NCBI RefSeq assembly: GCF_030269925.1
Contig: NC_085135.1
Coordinates: 7,254,753 to 7,318,752 of the forward strand
Direction: 5' to 3'
Length of the DNA stretch: 64,000 nt
Source of the DNA: Bombyx mori
Lineage: Eukaryota > Arthropoda > Insecta > Lepidoptera > Bombycidae
Shown here: one piece after another, positions 51,888 through 63,006 of the stretch
How positions within the stretch are numbered: position 1 is the stretch's first letter
Layout: every line of letters begins with the position of its first letter
Notes under the pieces: model-generated
The model's input: only the letters and a program-made list of their open reading frames with translations
Told to the model about the DNA's origin: nothing
The model's database searches: none
Made by a program: the position numbers and the translations under genes

Positions 51888-52500
51888 TATATGTTTCTTC
51901 GTAGTGCCTTTTTTATGCCAGTTCCGACGGCCAGACTTCTGCCTGCAATACCCTGTTGCATAAGTTAAGAAATATATGATCACCGCGTTCTCCTCAGGCT
52001 TTTATTATTTCAACAGAAATTGTATTTCTACCAGTAGCTTTTTTGTTTTTGAGGTATTTTATAGCAGCTCTAACCTCAGACAGGAGAATGCTCGGCTCCA
52101 AATCCTCATTGTTTGGATCTGTACTTGTGAATTGCCGAGACCGTGGATCTTGAAATAACGATTGTAGTAGTACTAGTAGTATACAGTTGTAGTAGGAGAA
52201 GTATTTTTTCCATGTTTTAGAGAATTGTTCCAACTCTGTTGTCATTTCGTTTTTGGCATTTTCAATAACCTAGGTTTATATGGCAATGATTTGGAACCGT
52301 ATTTTGTGGTAGAGATCTCTAGATCCATGCTTCAATGAATGTTTTATGATCTCTTCACAAATGATACGAAGGTAAGAGTTATGATCTCGTCTGCGGCTGG
52401 CCTGTATATTGGCAAACAATCCATTCAGTTCGTTCGTGTTTATGCCTTCAGCGTTCTTTCGATGCCTCTCTTCAATTAAGGCGAGAGTACCATCGGTCAT
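51888..52500 (-). pseudogene. RTE-like LINE remnant (linker and early RT)
   Basis: MTDGTLALIEERHRKNAEGI (52500 onwards) resembles the stretch between endonuclease and RT of RTE-type LINEs. The part at 52245-51994 reads SEVRAAIKYLKNKKATGRNT and ISVEIIKA, where relatives have a K-A-x-G-x-D-x-I block. A GGA-to-TGA change gives a stop after KA, and NRVLQAEVWPSE continues downstream. The usual G-P-D is G-R-N, so this is old and dead. The Gypsy element above inserted into it. Confidence 0.6.
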
Positions 52501-52761
52501 TCAGTGTTGACGTGACTAATAATATGACTGATTAATTTAAAAATCCTAAACAGGCAAAGAGCGTCAAGAATGACAAAGGTTAATAATGCTCGGAATTTCG
52601 TGATAAAACAAAAGCTTTGAACACGATTCCACCTAACTTTTTGTGGTGGATTTCAATCGAAATAATGTATTTTGAATGTCGTTTTTTTTTTAAAATAGAA
52701 CGCTATAAATAGAAACCTACATAGCATTAGCTTGTAATGCTATCAATTAGAAAATGCTGAT
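52501..52761. other. Non-coding stretch, nothing recognised
   Basis: About 260 A/T-rich bases between the RTE-like remnant and the 5' end of copy J. No frame, repeat or motif on either strand. Confidence 0.5.
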
Positions 52762-53163
52762 CATTCCGATAGAGGCACCCGTCACGTGCGGACGTGCTCA
52801 TCGACCACTCGATCGCCCGGTCTTTGTTCGCCCGGCTTTTGTTAGCCCGGCCATTGTTCGCGCGCCCTGTGTTCGTGATACATCTGCCGACCAAGTGTTT
52901 TTCCTGGAAGCTTTTATTTGTTTTGTTTTAGTTATTTTTGTGTTCGTGGAACATTTGCCGACAAAGTGTTTTCCTGCAAGTATTTATTTGTTTTGTTTCT
53001 TTTTGTAATTTCTGTTTTGTTGTGCTTTTTCTTTGTCCTGTAGTAATCGCGCCGCATTGCCACCTGTGTTCAATAGAACCGCTCAGGTCCGAGAAGTTGG
53101 GGCCTCGCCACAAGGCGAGTGTTTTCAAGACCCGGGGCCGCCCCACCTGGGTACTCAGCGATC
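52762..53163 (+). promoter_or_regulatory. J-family 5' UTR of copy J
   Basis: Same repeat layers as copy E. The pre-ORF1 hairpin reads CTCGCC-ACAA-GGCGAG (53105-53120): the loop has changed but the stem is intact. Confidence 0.65.
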
Positions 53164-53503
53164 ATGGACGGTGTATTCGCGGAATTCCTCCGACTTCACC
53201 ACCCACAGCTCGCCTCAGAGTTTCTGGCCTTCAAGGCCAATCACACTGCGAGCCCTCTCGAGGGCTCCGCCGCGCTCGCTGCTCCTGCGTCGCCTGTACC
53301 TGCGTGCAAAGCTTCTGCATTGAGCACCGTAGCCTCTGTCGTAACTGCCGTTCCCGCGTCGCCTATACTGGCGAGTAAAACTGCTGCGTCGTCCGCCGTG
53401 GTCACCGTTCCAGCAGCGCGATCATCCGCGGCCTCCGTCGCGCCCTCTAAAACACCTACACTTGCTCGTAGGTCGCCTGCACCCGCCTCCTCGTGCTCCG
53501 ACT
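53164..53503 (+). pseudogene. J-family ORF1 of copy J, N-terminal piece
   Basis: ATG at 53164 (MDGVFAEFLRLHHPQLASEF) and the Ala/Pro-rich region up to SSCSD, where the poly-T of copy K begins. The rest is at 58820-60126 in the same frame. Before the K insertion the only defect would have been the later stop. Confidence 0.88.
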
Positions 53504-53662
53504 TTTTTTTTTTTTTTTTTTATGATTGAAAGTTTACTAGCATAGTCTTGGTCGCTGATGGTAAGAAATTCTTGAGGCGATACAGAGCACGAAGAATTCC
53601 AGAGGTTCTTTGTCCAACGTAAGATACTTGAGCTTTCCAGTCTTTTTTTTTTTTTTTTTTTT
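53504..53662 (-). repeat. Double 3' tail of copy K with an RT-like spacer
   Basis: Poly-T (53504-53521) is followed by TATGATTGAAAGTTTACT, about 105 bases, then a second poly-T (53643-53662) and again TATGATTGAAAGTTTACT, now leading into the normal 3' UTR. The spacer on the minus strand is open and reads GILRALYRLKNFLPSATKTM after WKAQVSYVGQRT, which looks like the thumb of a LINE RT not of the J-family. The outer poly-T lies next to the target duplication, so the whole unit entered in one event. Confidence 0.8.
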
Positions 53663-53890
53663 ATGATTGAAAGTTTACTGGTGGCCCGAAGGCCTTTCCA
53701 GTTTCACCAGGACAGGTGGGCGAGCAAAGGCTCAGCCAAAAGGGGCGGGATTTGCTAACAACTGCCCGAGCGCCTCCGAAGGAGACCTAACAACTCAAGA
53801 GCAATTGTTTCGCGAATGAATCTACTACCGGATCGGAATCGCGACCCGCTGAGAAGATCCGGCGAGAAACTCAGCGGGCTGATGCATGGG

Positions 53891-56776
53891 TTAGGTTGCA
53901 CGTCGACCTCTTTGTCGAGTTCGACGAGTACGGTTACCGGGGTCCCTAAGCCTGCTCCTAGTATTAGAGCTGAAGGCATCTAATGCAAAGGTTATTGGAT
54001 CTGATGGATCCGTAAGGACGTGTCTAGGGCGTCGACGGTGACTGGCTCCTGCATGATCAGGATTCGGGGAGTAGTCAGCGGCGGCTACGATAAGGCGATT
54101 ATCATGACGCATAGCCTTATCGAAGTATCGTTCCGACGCTGACTTCATGTATTTCCGAATTGATTCGAGGCCCAGGTCGTCGTGTAGGTCAACGTTCCTC
54201 ACGAACCACGGAGCCCCGACAGCTAACCTGCAAAAGCGGGATTGTAGGGATTGGAGGGTGTCTATATGTGTGCGGGCTGCGTGAGCGAACACCACACTCG
54301 CGTAAGTCATGACGGGCCTTATGCAAGTTTTGTAAAGTGTCACCTTGTTCCGAAGGGACATTTTACTCCGCTTACAGATCATGGGGTAGAGTCTACCGAG
54401 AATAAACGCGGCACGGTCACGGACTGATTTTATATGCGGGCGGAATGTCATCGATGCATCCAGGGTAACGCCCAGGTACTTGACCTTCCTAGCCCAGGGT
54501 ATAGGTTGTCTAAAGAGAGTAATCGGGGGTGTGAGATTCCTCCTCCTAATCCGGGAGGAAATCCGTGTGGAGCTTCCCCTCTGAAATAGCACCGCAGTAC
54601 TTTTCGCTGGGTTGATGTCTATGCGCCATTTTCGGAACCACTGTCCTAGGGCTAGGGCTGCGCTCTGAAGCTTCTTCGCGATTAGGGACTTATTTCTACT
54701 AGAATAGTAAACAGTCGTGTCGTCGGCGAATAAAGCTAAATGGGTCGGCGGCGACCGGGGAATATCGTTGACGAATAAGCTAAATAGGAGGGGTGAGAGG
54801 ACAGAGCCTTGCGGGACTCCAGCCGCGAGAGGTCGTGGGGAGGAGCGGGTTCCCTCGACTCGATATCGAAAAGAGCGGTTCGACAAGAAGTCCCGTATGA
54901 TGAGCACGAGACTATCCGGCACGCCCATGTTGAATAGTTTGAAAATCAAACCATTGTGCCAGACTTTGTCGAACGCTTTTGCGACGTCGAAGAAGAGAGT
55001 TCCCGTGTATAACGGTTTTGGTCGATTAAGCCCCACAAGAATGTGCTCCGTGAGGCGGTGCACCTGTTGAACGCATGAGTGATTTGTACGGAATCCGAAT
55101 TGTTCATCGATGAGAATGCCCTTGGATGAGGCGAAGTCTCTGAGGCGTTTGTAGAGCAGACGCTCATACAGTTTGCCTAGAGACATGAGGAGGCTAATCG
55201 GGCGGTAGCTCGTCGGATGATTTTTTGGTTTACCGGGTTTATGTATGCCGATAACGTCCGCTTCTTTCCACACCGCGGGAAAGATACAGTTGGCCATAGC
55301 GGCATTGAAAATAGATGCCAACATCACGATGAGTTGGACGGGTAGAAGTTTAATAACGCGGTTAGATATACCGTCGGAACCGGGAGCCTTGCGAGGACGT
55401 AGGTCTTTGATCAAGTCTTTAACTTCCATCGGGGTGACGGGTGGTAACGCATCCGAGGGTGGCAAGGAGGCTCTGCGTTCTACCTCACTGTCTACTAATT
55501 CTACATGAACAGGGTCCACGGATTGAGTGCTGGGCGTGCACTGGGTTTGCAATGTATCGGCCAGCAGCTCTGCTTTTTCATCATCATCGAACGCCGCGAG
55601 TCGGCCTGAGGGGCCTACGAGGGGGGGCATAGTTACTACCGTATCCGATTTGAGAGTACGAGCTAAGCGGTAGTAAGACCTTTGGGAGGGCGCGAGTCTT
55701 TCTAAGAAATCAGACCATCTGGCATCTCGGACTTCGGCGATGCGAGACTTTACGTCGCGTTGTAGGGCACGCATTCGAATACGATTATCCACGGTAGGAT
55801 ACCTATCGTAGGCGCGGATCGAGGCGTTCTTAGCTCTAAGGAGTTCCCTAATATCGTCGGGCAATTTGAAGCGATGAAGGAAGTCCTCCGCTACAACTTG
55901 CTTCGATGACCTATCTAATGTCGAGGTGATGTGTGACGTTAAGATGTCTATGGCTTCAGCGGTATCCTGAAGAGACGGGGTAGAGTCCGGGCTAAACGGG
56001 AGCGATGGTGGATCAGATTCAGCCAGGCTGATGCTCAGCGTGTGCCAATCCACCACAGTCCTCGTGACGGGAACGGAATCGGGAGCGCGACCGAGCTTCA
56101 TAACGACGGGACGGTGGTCTGAATCTAACTCTGAAACTACTTCGATCGAGCGTAAGCGCAGAATTACGTTTTTTAATAACGCTATGTCGAGTATATCCGG
56201 GCGATGCGCGATATTTAGCGGGTAGTGAGTTTAGTGGGTTAGCGGAGCGACGATATCGAAGGCGAGATCATTGACTAACGCGTCAAGCCGCCTGCCATTT
56301 GGGGTTGTGGTGTGTGAGTTCCACCTGACGTGTTTACAATTTAGGTCGCCCGCCAGAATGACAGAGCTTCCCATGCCGAGCAGCGCCTCGATATCACTGC
56401 TTAGAACGATCTTATCCGGTGGAAGATAAACGGACGCGATAACGATCGGCACGTGTCCAGTCAGTGAGATTCGGCATACTGATGCTTCGATGTTAGAAAG
56501 CGCGGGGGCGTCGAGTGGGACGCAGTGCAGGGCTCGTCTATAGTAAATGACGGTACCACCACCACGAGCAGCGAGCCTGTCGTTCCTGACCATGTTATAG
56601 TTCGCGATTTTAGGGTCGCGGCGCGCGGGCTTAAGCAGGGTCTCCTGCACCAAAAAGATGTCAATTTGATGGTCACGCAAAAAATCACAAACCTGATCAC
56701 GTTGATTTGCGAGACCGTAAGCGTTAAAAAATCCTATCGTTACGGATAGGGGCTTTATTCTACTTATGTACGCCAT
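53891..56776 (-). pseudogene. J-family ORF2 of copy K, one in-frame stop
   Basis: Endonuclease (QETLL, GDLNCKHVRWN, SDHRPVV) and RT ([38 protein letters not shown]) are in one frame. The single defect is three extra bases near 56231 that create TAA after APLTH, inside the endonuclease; the frame is otherwise kept. The C-terminal part from 56101 down is open for 736 codons. The downstream product would lack the nuclease. Confidence 0.88.
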
Positions 56777-56779
56777 TGA

Positions 56780-58432
56780 TTACCGGCGGAGTGAGGGGAG
56801 GACGTACGTATTTAACGACGCGTATACGTCAGCGTATTCTTGCACAACGGCGATGAAGTGTTGTGCAGTGGAGGCGGCGCGAATGGCGTCACCCAAAGCA
56901 TTAACACGCTCAAAGTTGATCGACTGAAAAAAGTCGATCGCTAGAGCGAGATTGTCGGACGCGGTCGGAGTGCTGGTCGCGGGGGAACGAATCACGGGGG
57001 AGGGACGTATCGGGGGGGCGGGACGAATGGCGGGGGAGGGAGCTACAGCCGTGTTCGTGTACGGCAACGGTTTAGCCCAGGCCGAGCCGCTGGGCACCGG
57101 CGCCGGCACGAAGGCAGGCTTAGCCTTCGGCACAGAGGGTGCCGTGGCTTTGATGTCAGGGCCGGAAGCTCGGAGGCGGTTTTGGCGCGCGACGCGGCGA
57201 TTTATTTTAGGTGCTCGGGGGCATCCACGGTAATTCGCGGGGTGACCCTGTGTTTGGCACAGGACGCAGCTAGGTGGTTCCGTCGCGGTTTTTTGATCGC
57301 GAGTGCAAAGAGTCGTGGCGTGATCGTCCAAACACTTGACGCATCGAGGGCGCGCGTGACAATTACGGGAAGAATGCCCGTACAACTGACAATTGTGGCA
57401 CTGGCTCGGAGTGCCTTTTTTATGAGGGGTTTCCACGGTGATTCCGGAAAGCCTACAGACTGTTCGGACGTTAAAGATTTGCTTACCCTCGGGGGTAGAC
57501 TCGAGGGCGACGAGAACCATATTGTATGGCTCCCTCCCGCGTCCTGTGTGCATGCGGTGCACGGAGTTTACGGGTAGACCTTGTTCGAGTAGGTCGGCCT
57601 TTACGAGCTCGGCGTCTAACTCCTTGGGGATGCCACGTATGACAGCACGGAGCTCACGCTCCTCCTGGAGCGTATACGTATGATAACTTATACGCTCCTT
57701 TCGGAGGTAGCTTGAGAGGGCCCTATGGTCGTCGGGTGTTGCTACTTTTATCTGTATCCCGTTCGCGAGGTTACGGGCGCTGACAAATTTTATGTTCTTG
57801 GCCTTAAGGGCCAGGGAGACACGGTCCCAAGCAGCCTTCTCTTGAAGAATCAACGGAGGAGGGGCCTGATTTTTCGTTTGTGCTACCGGGCGCGGCGACG
57901 GCGTGGCCCGGGGACAGGGAGCGACGGGGGTCGGAGGGCGGGGGCGCGACGCGTTCTCGGCTTTGCTTATTTTAGCGGCCGCGGAAGCTCGGGACTCCGC
58001 GGCACGCTTCTTACCCTTTTGAACGAGGGTGAATCCATCTGTCAATGAGGCGGGAACGAGGTCAACCTCCATATCCGAGTCAGAGTCGGAGGACGAGGAG
58101 GAAGGCGCGAGAGCGGCGGACGCGACGGAGGCCGCAGACGATCGCTGAGGTAGAACGGAAGCTGCCGCGGTAGACGCGGGAGTTTTTCGCGGGAGTATGG
58201 GGGACACGGGTGTGCTGGGCGCGACGGAGGCTGCGGTGTACGTCGCGGGAGTTTTGCGCGCGCTTGAAGGGGACGCGGGAACGGCAGGCGTGGCGGAAAC
58301 GGCGGGCGGGGCGGGCACGGCAGAACAGTTCACGGCGCGTTTAGCTTTGTAAGTTAAAAATTCTGATTCGAGGGCCGGGTATTTCTCGCTTAAGAATTCC
58401 GCGAGCAGTGTGTTGGTTGGAGAGAACTCCAT
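56780..58432 (-). CDS. J-family ORF1 of copy K, open (550 aa), diverged
   Basis: ATG at 58432 (MEFSPTNTLLAEFLSEKYPALESE) is chosen over the upstream in-frame Met at 58627 because it aligns with the start in other copies and follows the leader hairpin. Differences from the common ORF1 cluster in the N-terminal Ala/Pro region; the acidic SDSDSDMEVDL, the block RAVIRGIPKELDAELV and three knuckles (CHNCQLYGHSSRNC, CVKCLDDHATTLC, CVLCQTQGHPANYRGC) are kept. This is what functional constraint on the RNA-binding part would give. Confidence 0.88.
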   Translation of the reverse strand: MEFSPTNTLLAEFLSEKYPALESEFLTYKAKRAVNCSAVPAPPAVSATPAVPASPSSARKTPATYTAASVAPSTPVSPILPRKTPASTAAASVLPQRSSAASVASAALAPSSSSSDSDSDMEVDLVPASLTDGFTLVQKGKKRAAESRASAAAKISKAENASRPRPPTPVAPCPRATPSPRPVAQTKNQAPPPLILQEKAAWDRVSLALKAKNIKFVSARNLANGIQIKVATPDDHRALSSYLRKERISYHTYTLQEERELRAVIRGIPKELDAELVKADLLEQGLPVNSVHRMHTGRGREPYNMVLVALESTPEGKQIFNVRTVCRLSGITVETPHKKGTPSQCHNCQLYGHSSRNCHARPRCVKCLDDHATTLCTRDQKTATEPPSCVLCQTQGHPANYRGCPRAPKINRRVARQNRLRASGPDIKATAPSVPKAKPAFVPAPVPSGSAWAKPLPYTNTAVAPSPAIRPAPPIRPSPVIRSPATSTPTASDNLALAIDFFQSINFERVNALGDAIRAASTAQHFIAVVQEYADVYASLNTYVLPSLRR

Positions 58433-58808
58433 TTCTTCGGACTGCCCAGGGGGGGCTGCCCCGGGACTTAAACACGCGCTCGCCTTGCGGCGAGGCCTCT
58501 GCGTCGGTAACACTAAATTGGCCGAAGCGATTCTAGGAATTTTAGAAATTTTAGTGAATAGAATAAATAGAATAGAATTAGAGTGAATAGAACCACTGCA
58601 CAGTTCCCGGGCGGCAATGCCTTGCAATTAGGCGCAGGTACAAATTCCGAGAAACACTTGGGCCACAGATGTGCCACGAACAATGATCTATTATCACCGG
58701 TAGTCACTTCCGACAAAACACTTGGACGCCAGATGTGCCACGAACCGAGGTCGGGCAATCGAACGAACAATGAGCACGTCCACGCGCGTCGGTTGCTCAA
58801 ATCGGAAT
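58433..58808 (-). promoter_or_regulatory. Diverged 5' UTR of copy K
   Basis: Keeps the stem CTCGCC/GGCGAG (plus strand near 58480-58495) and the CAGATGTGCCACGAAC repeat (about 58664 and 58729), but otherwise reads differently from the other leaders. It ends ATCGGAAT at 58808. Confidence 0.6.
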
Positions 58809-58819
58809 GTGCTCCGACT

Positions 58820-60126
58820 CTGACTCGGACATGGAGGTCGACCTCGCCCCCGCCTCATCGACGGATGGATTCACCCTGGTACAGAAGGGTAAGAAGCGTG
58901 CCGCGGAGTCCCGAGCTCCCGCGGCCGCTAAAATTAGCAAAGCCGCGAACGCGTCGCGCCTCCGCCCTCAGACTCCCGTTGCGCCCCCAGCCCGTGCCAC
59001 TCCGTCGCCGCGTCCGGTGGCACAAAATAAAACCCAGACCCCTCCCCCGGTTATCCTTCAGGAGAAGGCAGCTTGGGATCGAGTTTGCCTGGCCCTTAAG
59101 GCCAAAAATATAAATTTCACAAATGCCCGTAACCTCGCGAACGGCATTCAAATTAAGGTTCAAACACCCGACGACCATAGGGCCCTCTCTTCTTAAATCC
59201 GTAAGGAACGTATAAGTTTCCATACTTATACGCTCCAGGAGGAGCGCGAACTCCGCGTTGTAATACGCGGAATCCCTAAAGAGTTAGATGTAGAGCTCGT
59301 CAAGGCCGATCTGTTAAAACAGGGCTTTCCAGTGAATTCTGTGCACCGTATGCACACCGGTCGCGGTAGGGAGCCATATAATATGGTTCTAGTCACTCTC
59401 CAGCCTACTCCCGAGGGTAAGAAAATCTTCAACACACAGACCGTCTGTAGGCTCTCCGGTATCGCCGTCGAAGCCCCCCATAAAAAAGGCACTCCTAGTC
59501 AGTGCCATAACTGTCAATTGTACGGGCACTCTTCCCGTAACTGTCACGCGCGCCCCCGATGTGTTAAGTGTTTGGGCGATCACGCCACGGCCCTATGCAC
59601 TCGCGACCAAAAAACCGCGACGGAACCGCCTAGCTGCGTCCTGTGTCGAACACAGGGTCACCCCGCGAATTACCGTGGTTGCCCCCGAGCCCCTAAAATA
59701 AATCGCCGCGTCGCCCGCCAAAACCGCCTCCGAGCTTCCGTCCCAGACATCAAAGCCTCGGCACCCTCTGTGTCGCAGGCTAAGCCAGCGTTCGTTCCGG
59801 CGCCGGTGCCCAGTGTCTCAGCCTGGGCGAAACCGCTGCCGTACATGAACACGGCTACAACTCCCTCCTCCGCGGTTCGTCCCGCCCCCGCGACTCGCCC
59901 CGCCCCCGCGACTCATCCCTCTCCCGCGACTTGCCCTCCGACCGCGTCCGACAATCTCGCTTTAGCGATCGACTTCTTTCAGTCGATCAACTTTGAGCGC
60001 GTTAACGCTTTGGGCGACGCCATTCGCGCTGCCTCCACCGCACAACAGTTTATCGCAGTTGTGCAAGAATACGCCGACGTATACGCGTCATTAAATACGT
60101 ACGTCCTCCCCTCACTCCGCCGGTAA
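58820..60126 (+). pseudogene. J-family ORF1 of copy J, main part, one stop
   Basis: Continues the split ORF1 from the acidic region to YVLPSLRR. TAA at 59194-59196 (others TAC) stops it before the PRE_C2HC-like block; after the stop the frame is open to the end, with all three knuckles. Ahead of the C-terminal block the RPAPAT unit is duplicated, as in copy I. Confidence 0.88.
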
Positions 60127-60129
60127 TCA

Positions 60130-63006
60130 ATGGCGTATATAAGTAGAGTAAAGCCCCTATCCGTAACGATAGGATTTTTTAACGCTTACGGTCTCGCAAA
60201 TCAACGTGATCAGGTTTCTGACTTTTTGCGTGACCATCAAATTGATATATTTTTAGTGCAGGAGACCCTACTTAAGCCCGCGCGCCGTGACCCTAAAATC
60301 GCGAACTATAACATGGTCAGGAACGACAGGCTCTCTGCTCGTGGTGGTGGTACCGTCATTTACTATAGAAGAGCCCTGCATTGCGTCCCGCTCGATCCTC
60401 CCGCGCTCGCTAATATCGAAGCATCAGTGTGCCGAATCTCACTGACGGGACACGCGCCGATCGTTATCGCGTCCGTTTATCTTCCACTGGATAAGATCGT
60501 TCTAAGCAGTGATATCGAGGTGCTGCTCGGCATGGGAAGCTCTGTCATTCTGACGGGCGACCTAAATTGTAAACACATCAGGTGGAACTCACACACCACA
60601 ACCCCGAATGGCAGGCGGCTTGACGCGTTAGTTGATGATCTCGCCTTCGATATCGTCGCTCCGCTAACCCCGACTCACTACCCGCTAAATATCGCGCATC
60701 CCCCGGATATACTCGACATAGCGTTATTAAAAAACGTAACTCTGCGCTTACACTCGATCGAAGTAGTTTCAGAGTTAGATTCAGACCACCGTCCCGTCGT
60801 TATGAAGCTCGGTCGCGCTCCCGATTCCGTTCCCGTCACGAGGATTGTGGTGGATTGGCACACGCTGGGCGTCAGCCTGGCTGAATCTGATCCACCATCG
60901 CTCCCGTTTAGCCCGGACTCTACCCCGTCTCCTCAGGATACCGCTGAAGCCATAGACATCTTAACGTCACACATCACCTCGACATTAGATAGGTCATCGA
61001 AACAAGTTGTAGCGGAGGACTTCCTTCACCGCTTCAAATTGTCCTACGATATTAGGGAGCTCCTAAGAGCTAAGAACGCCTCAATACGCGCCTACCACAG
61101 GTATCCTACCGCGGAAAATCGTATTCGAATGCGTGCCCTACAACGCGACGTAAAGTCTCGCATCGCCGAAGTCCGAGATGCCAGATGGTCTGATTTCTTA
61201 GAAGGACTCGCGCCCTCCCAAAGGTCTTACTACCGCTTAGCTCGTACTCTCAAATCGGATACGGTAGTAACTATGCCCCCCCTCGTAGGCCCCTCAGGCC
61301 GACTCGCGGCGTTCGATGATGACGAAAAAGCAGAGCTGCTGGCCGATACATTGCAAACCCAGTGTACGCCCAGCACTCAATCCGTGGACCCTGTTCATGT
61401 AGAATTAGTAGACAGCGAGGTAGAACGCAGAGCCTCCTTGCCACCCTCGGATGCGTTACCACCCGTCACCCCGATGGAAGTTAAAGGCTTGATCAAAGAC
61501 CTACGTCCTCGCAAGGCTCCCGGTTCCGACGGTATATCCAACCGCGTTATTAAACTTCTACCCGTCCAACTCATCGTGATGTTGGCATCTATTTTCAATG
61601 CCGCTATGGCGAACTGTATCTTTCCCGCGGTGTGGAAAGAAGCGGACGTTATCGGCATACATAAACCCGGTAAACCAAAAAATCATCCGACGAGCTACCG
61701 CCCGATCAGCCTCCTCATGTCTCTAGGCAAACTGTATGAGCGTCTGCTCTACAAACGCCTCAGAGACTTCGTCTCATCCAAGGGCATTCTCATCGATGAA
61801 CAGTTCGGATTCCGTACAAATCACTCATGCGTTCAACAGGTGCACCGCCTCACGGAGCACATTCTTGTGGGGCTTAATCGACCAAAACCGTTATACACGG
61901 GAGCTCTCTTCTTCGACGTCGCAAAAGCGTTCGACAAAGTCTGGCACAACGGTTTGATTTTCAAACTATTCAACATGGGTGTGCCGGATAGTCTCGTGCT
62001 CATCATACGGGACTTCTTGTCGAACCGCTCTTTTCGATATCGAGTCGAGGGAACCCGCTCCTCCCCACGACCTCTCACAGCTGGAGTCCCGCAAGGCTCT
62101 GTCCTCTCACCCCTCCTATTTAGCTTATTCGTTAACGATATTCCCCGGTCGCCGCCGACCCATTTAGCTTTATTCGCCGACGACACGACTGTTTACTATT
62201 CCAGTAGAAACAAGTCCCTAATCGCGAAGAAGCTTCAGAGCGCAGCCCTAGCCCTAGGACAGTGGTTCCGAAAATGGCGCATAGACATCAACCCAGCGAA
62301 AAGTACTGCGGTGCTGTTTCAGAGGGGAAGCTCCACACGGATTTCCTCCCGTATTAGGAGGAGGAATCTCACACCCCCGATTACTCTCTTTAGTCAATCC
62401 ATACCCTGGGCCAGGAAGGTCAAGTACCTGGGCGTTACCCTGGATGCATCGATGACATTCCGCCCGCATATAAAATCAGTCCGTGACCGTGCCGCGTTTA
62501 TTCTCGGTAGACTCTACCCCATGATCTGTAAGCGGAGTAAAATGTCCCTTCGGAACAAGGTGACACTTTACAAAACTTGCATAAGGCCCGTCATGACTTA
62601 CGCGAGTGTGGTGTTCGCTCACGCGGCCCGCACACACATAGACACCCTTCAATCTCTACAATCCCGCTTTTGCAGGTTAGCCGTCGGAGCTCCGTGGTTC
62701 GTGAGGAACGTTGACCTACACGACGACCTGGGCCTCGAATCTATACAGAAATACATGAAGTCAGCGTCGGAACGGTACTTCGATAAGGCTATGCGTCATG
62801 ATAATCCCCTTATCGTAGCCGCCGCTGACTACTCCCCGAATCCTGATCATGCAGGAGCCAGTCACCGTCGACGCCCTAGACACGTCCTTACGGATCCATC
62901 AGATCCAATAACCTTTTCACTAGACGCCTTCAGCTCTAGGAGCAGGCTTAGGGACCTCGGTAACCGTACTCGTCGAACTCGACAAAGAGTTCGCCGTGCA
63001 ACCTAA
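60130..63006 (+). CDS. J-family ORF2 of copy J: endonuclease-reverse transcriptase, open
   Basis: 958 aa. All endonuclease blocks (QETLL at 44, GDLNCKH at 143, SDHRPVV at 218) and RT blocks (APGSDGIS near 463, [11 protein letters not shown] near 595, GVPQGSVL near 653, FADD near 681) are present, followed by the basic C-terminus. Two codons fewer than copy B because SNTRSRL has become SRSRL near the end. A few private changes lie outside the motifs (for example LPLDK for LPPDK). With B this is the best candidate for an active enzyme in the window. It is preceded in frame by the ORF1 stop and TCA. Confidence 0.92.
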   Translation: MAYISRVKPLSVTIGFFNAYGLANQRDQVSDFLRDHQIDIFLVQETLLKPARRDPKIANYNMVRNDRLSARGGGTVIYYRRALHCVPLDPPALANIEASVCRISLTGHAPIVIASVYLPLDKIVLSSDIEVLLGMGSSVILTGDLNCKHIRWNSHTTTPNGRRLDALVDDLAFDIVAPLTPTHYPLNIAHPPDILDIALLKNVTLRLHSIEVVSELDSDHRPVVMKLGRAPDSVPVTRIVVDWHTLGVSLAESDPPSLPFSPDSTPSPQDTAEAIDILTSHITSTLDRSSKQVVAEDFLHRFKLSYDIRELLRAKNASIRAYHRYPTAENRIRMRALQRDVKSRIAEVRDARWSDFLEGLAPSQRSYYRLARTLKSDTVVTMPPLVGPSGRLAAFDDDEKAELLADTLQTQCTPSTQSVDPVHVELVDSEVERRASLPPSDALPPVTPMEVKGLIKDLRPRKAPGSDGISNRVIKLLPVQLIVMLASIFNAAMANCIFPAVWKEADVIGIHKPGKPKNHPTSYRPISLLMSLGKLYERLLYKRLRDFVSSKGILIDEQFGFRTNHSCVQQVHRLTEHILVGLNRPKPLYTGALFFDVAKAFDKVWHNGLIFKLFNMGVPDSLVLIIRDFLSNRSFRYRVEGTRSSPRPLTAGVPQGSVLSPLLFSLFVNDIPRSPPTHLALFADDTTVYYSSRNKSLIAKKLQSAALALGQWFRKWRIDINPAKSTAVLFQRGSSTRISSRIRRRNLTPPITLFSQSIPWARKVKYLGVTLDASMTFRPHIKSVRDRAAFILGRLYPMICKRSKMSLRNKVTLYKTCIRPVMTYASVVFAHAARTHIDTLQSLQSRFCRLAVGAPWFVRNVDLHDDLGLESIQKYMKSASERYFDKAMRHDNPLIVAAADYSPNPDHAGASHRRRPRHVLTDPSDPITFSLDAFSSRSRLRDLGNRTRRTRQRVRRAT

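Larger units (their letters stand above)
53504..58808 (-). mobile_element. J-family LINE copy K, diverged subfamily, full length, in ORF1 of copy J
   Basis: GTGCTCCGACT at 53493-53503 and 58809-58819 is an 11-bp target duplication inside ORF1 of J. K has a composite tail, 3' UTR, ORF2 with one stop, ORF1 open and a 5' UTR that differs from the other copies while ending in the same ATCGGAAT. Protein differences in ORF1 (MEFSPTNTLLAEF for MDAVFAEFLRL) mark a separate subfamily. Confidence 0.92.

Noticed and set aside
51888..51982. LTR end placed at 51982 (TATGATCA)
   Set aside because: RTE-like coding (NRVLQAEVWPSE) continues through this stretch, and TGTGGG/CCCACA termini fit an end at 51887.
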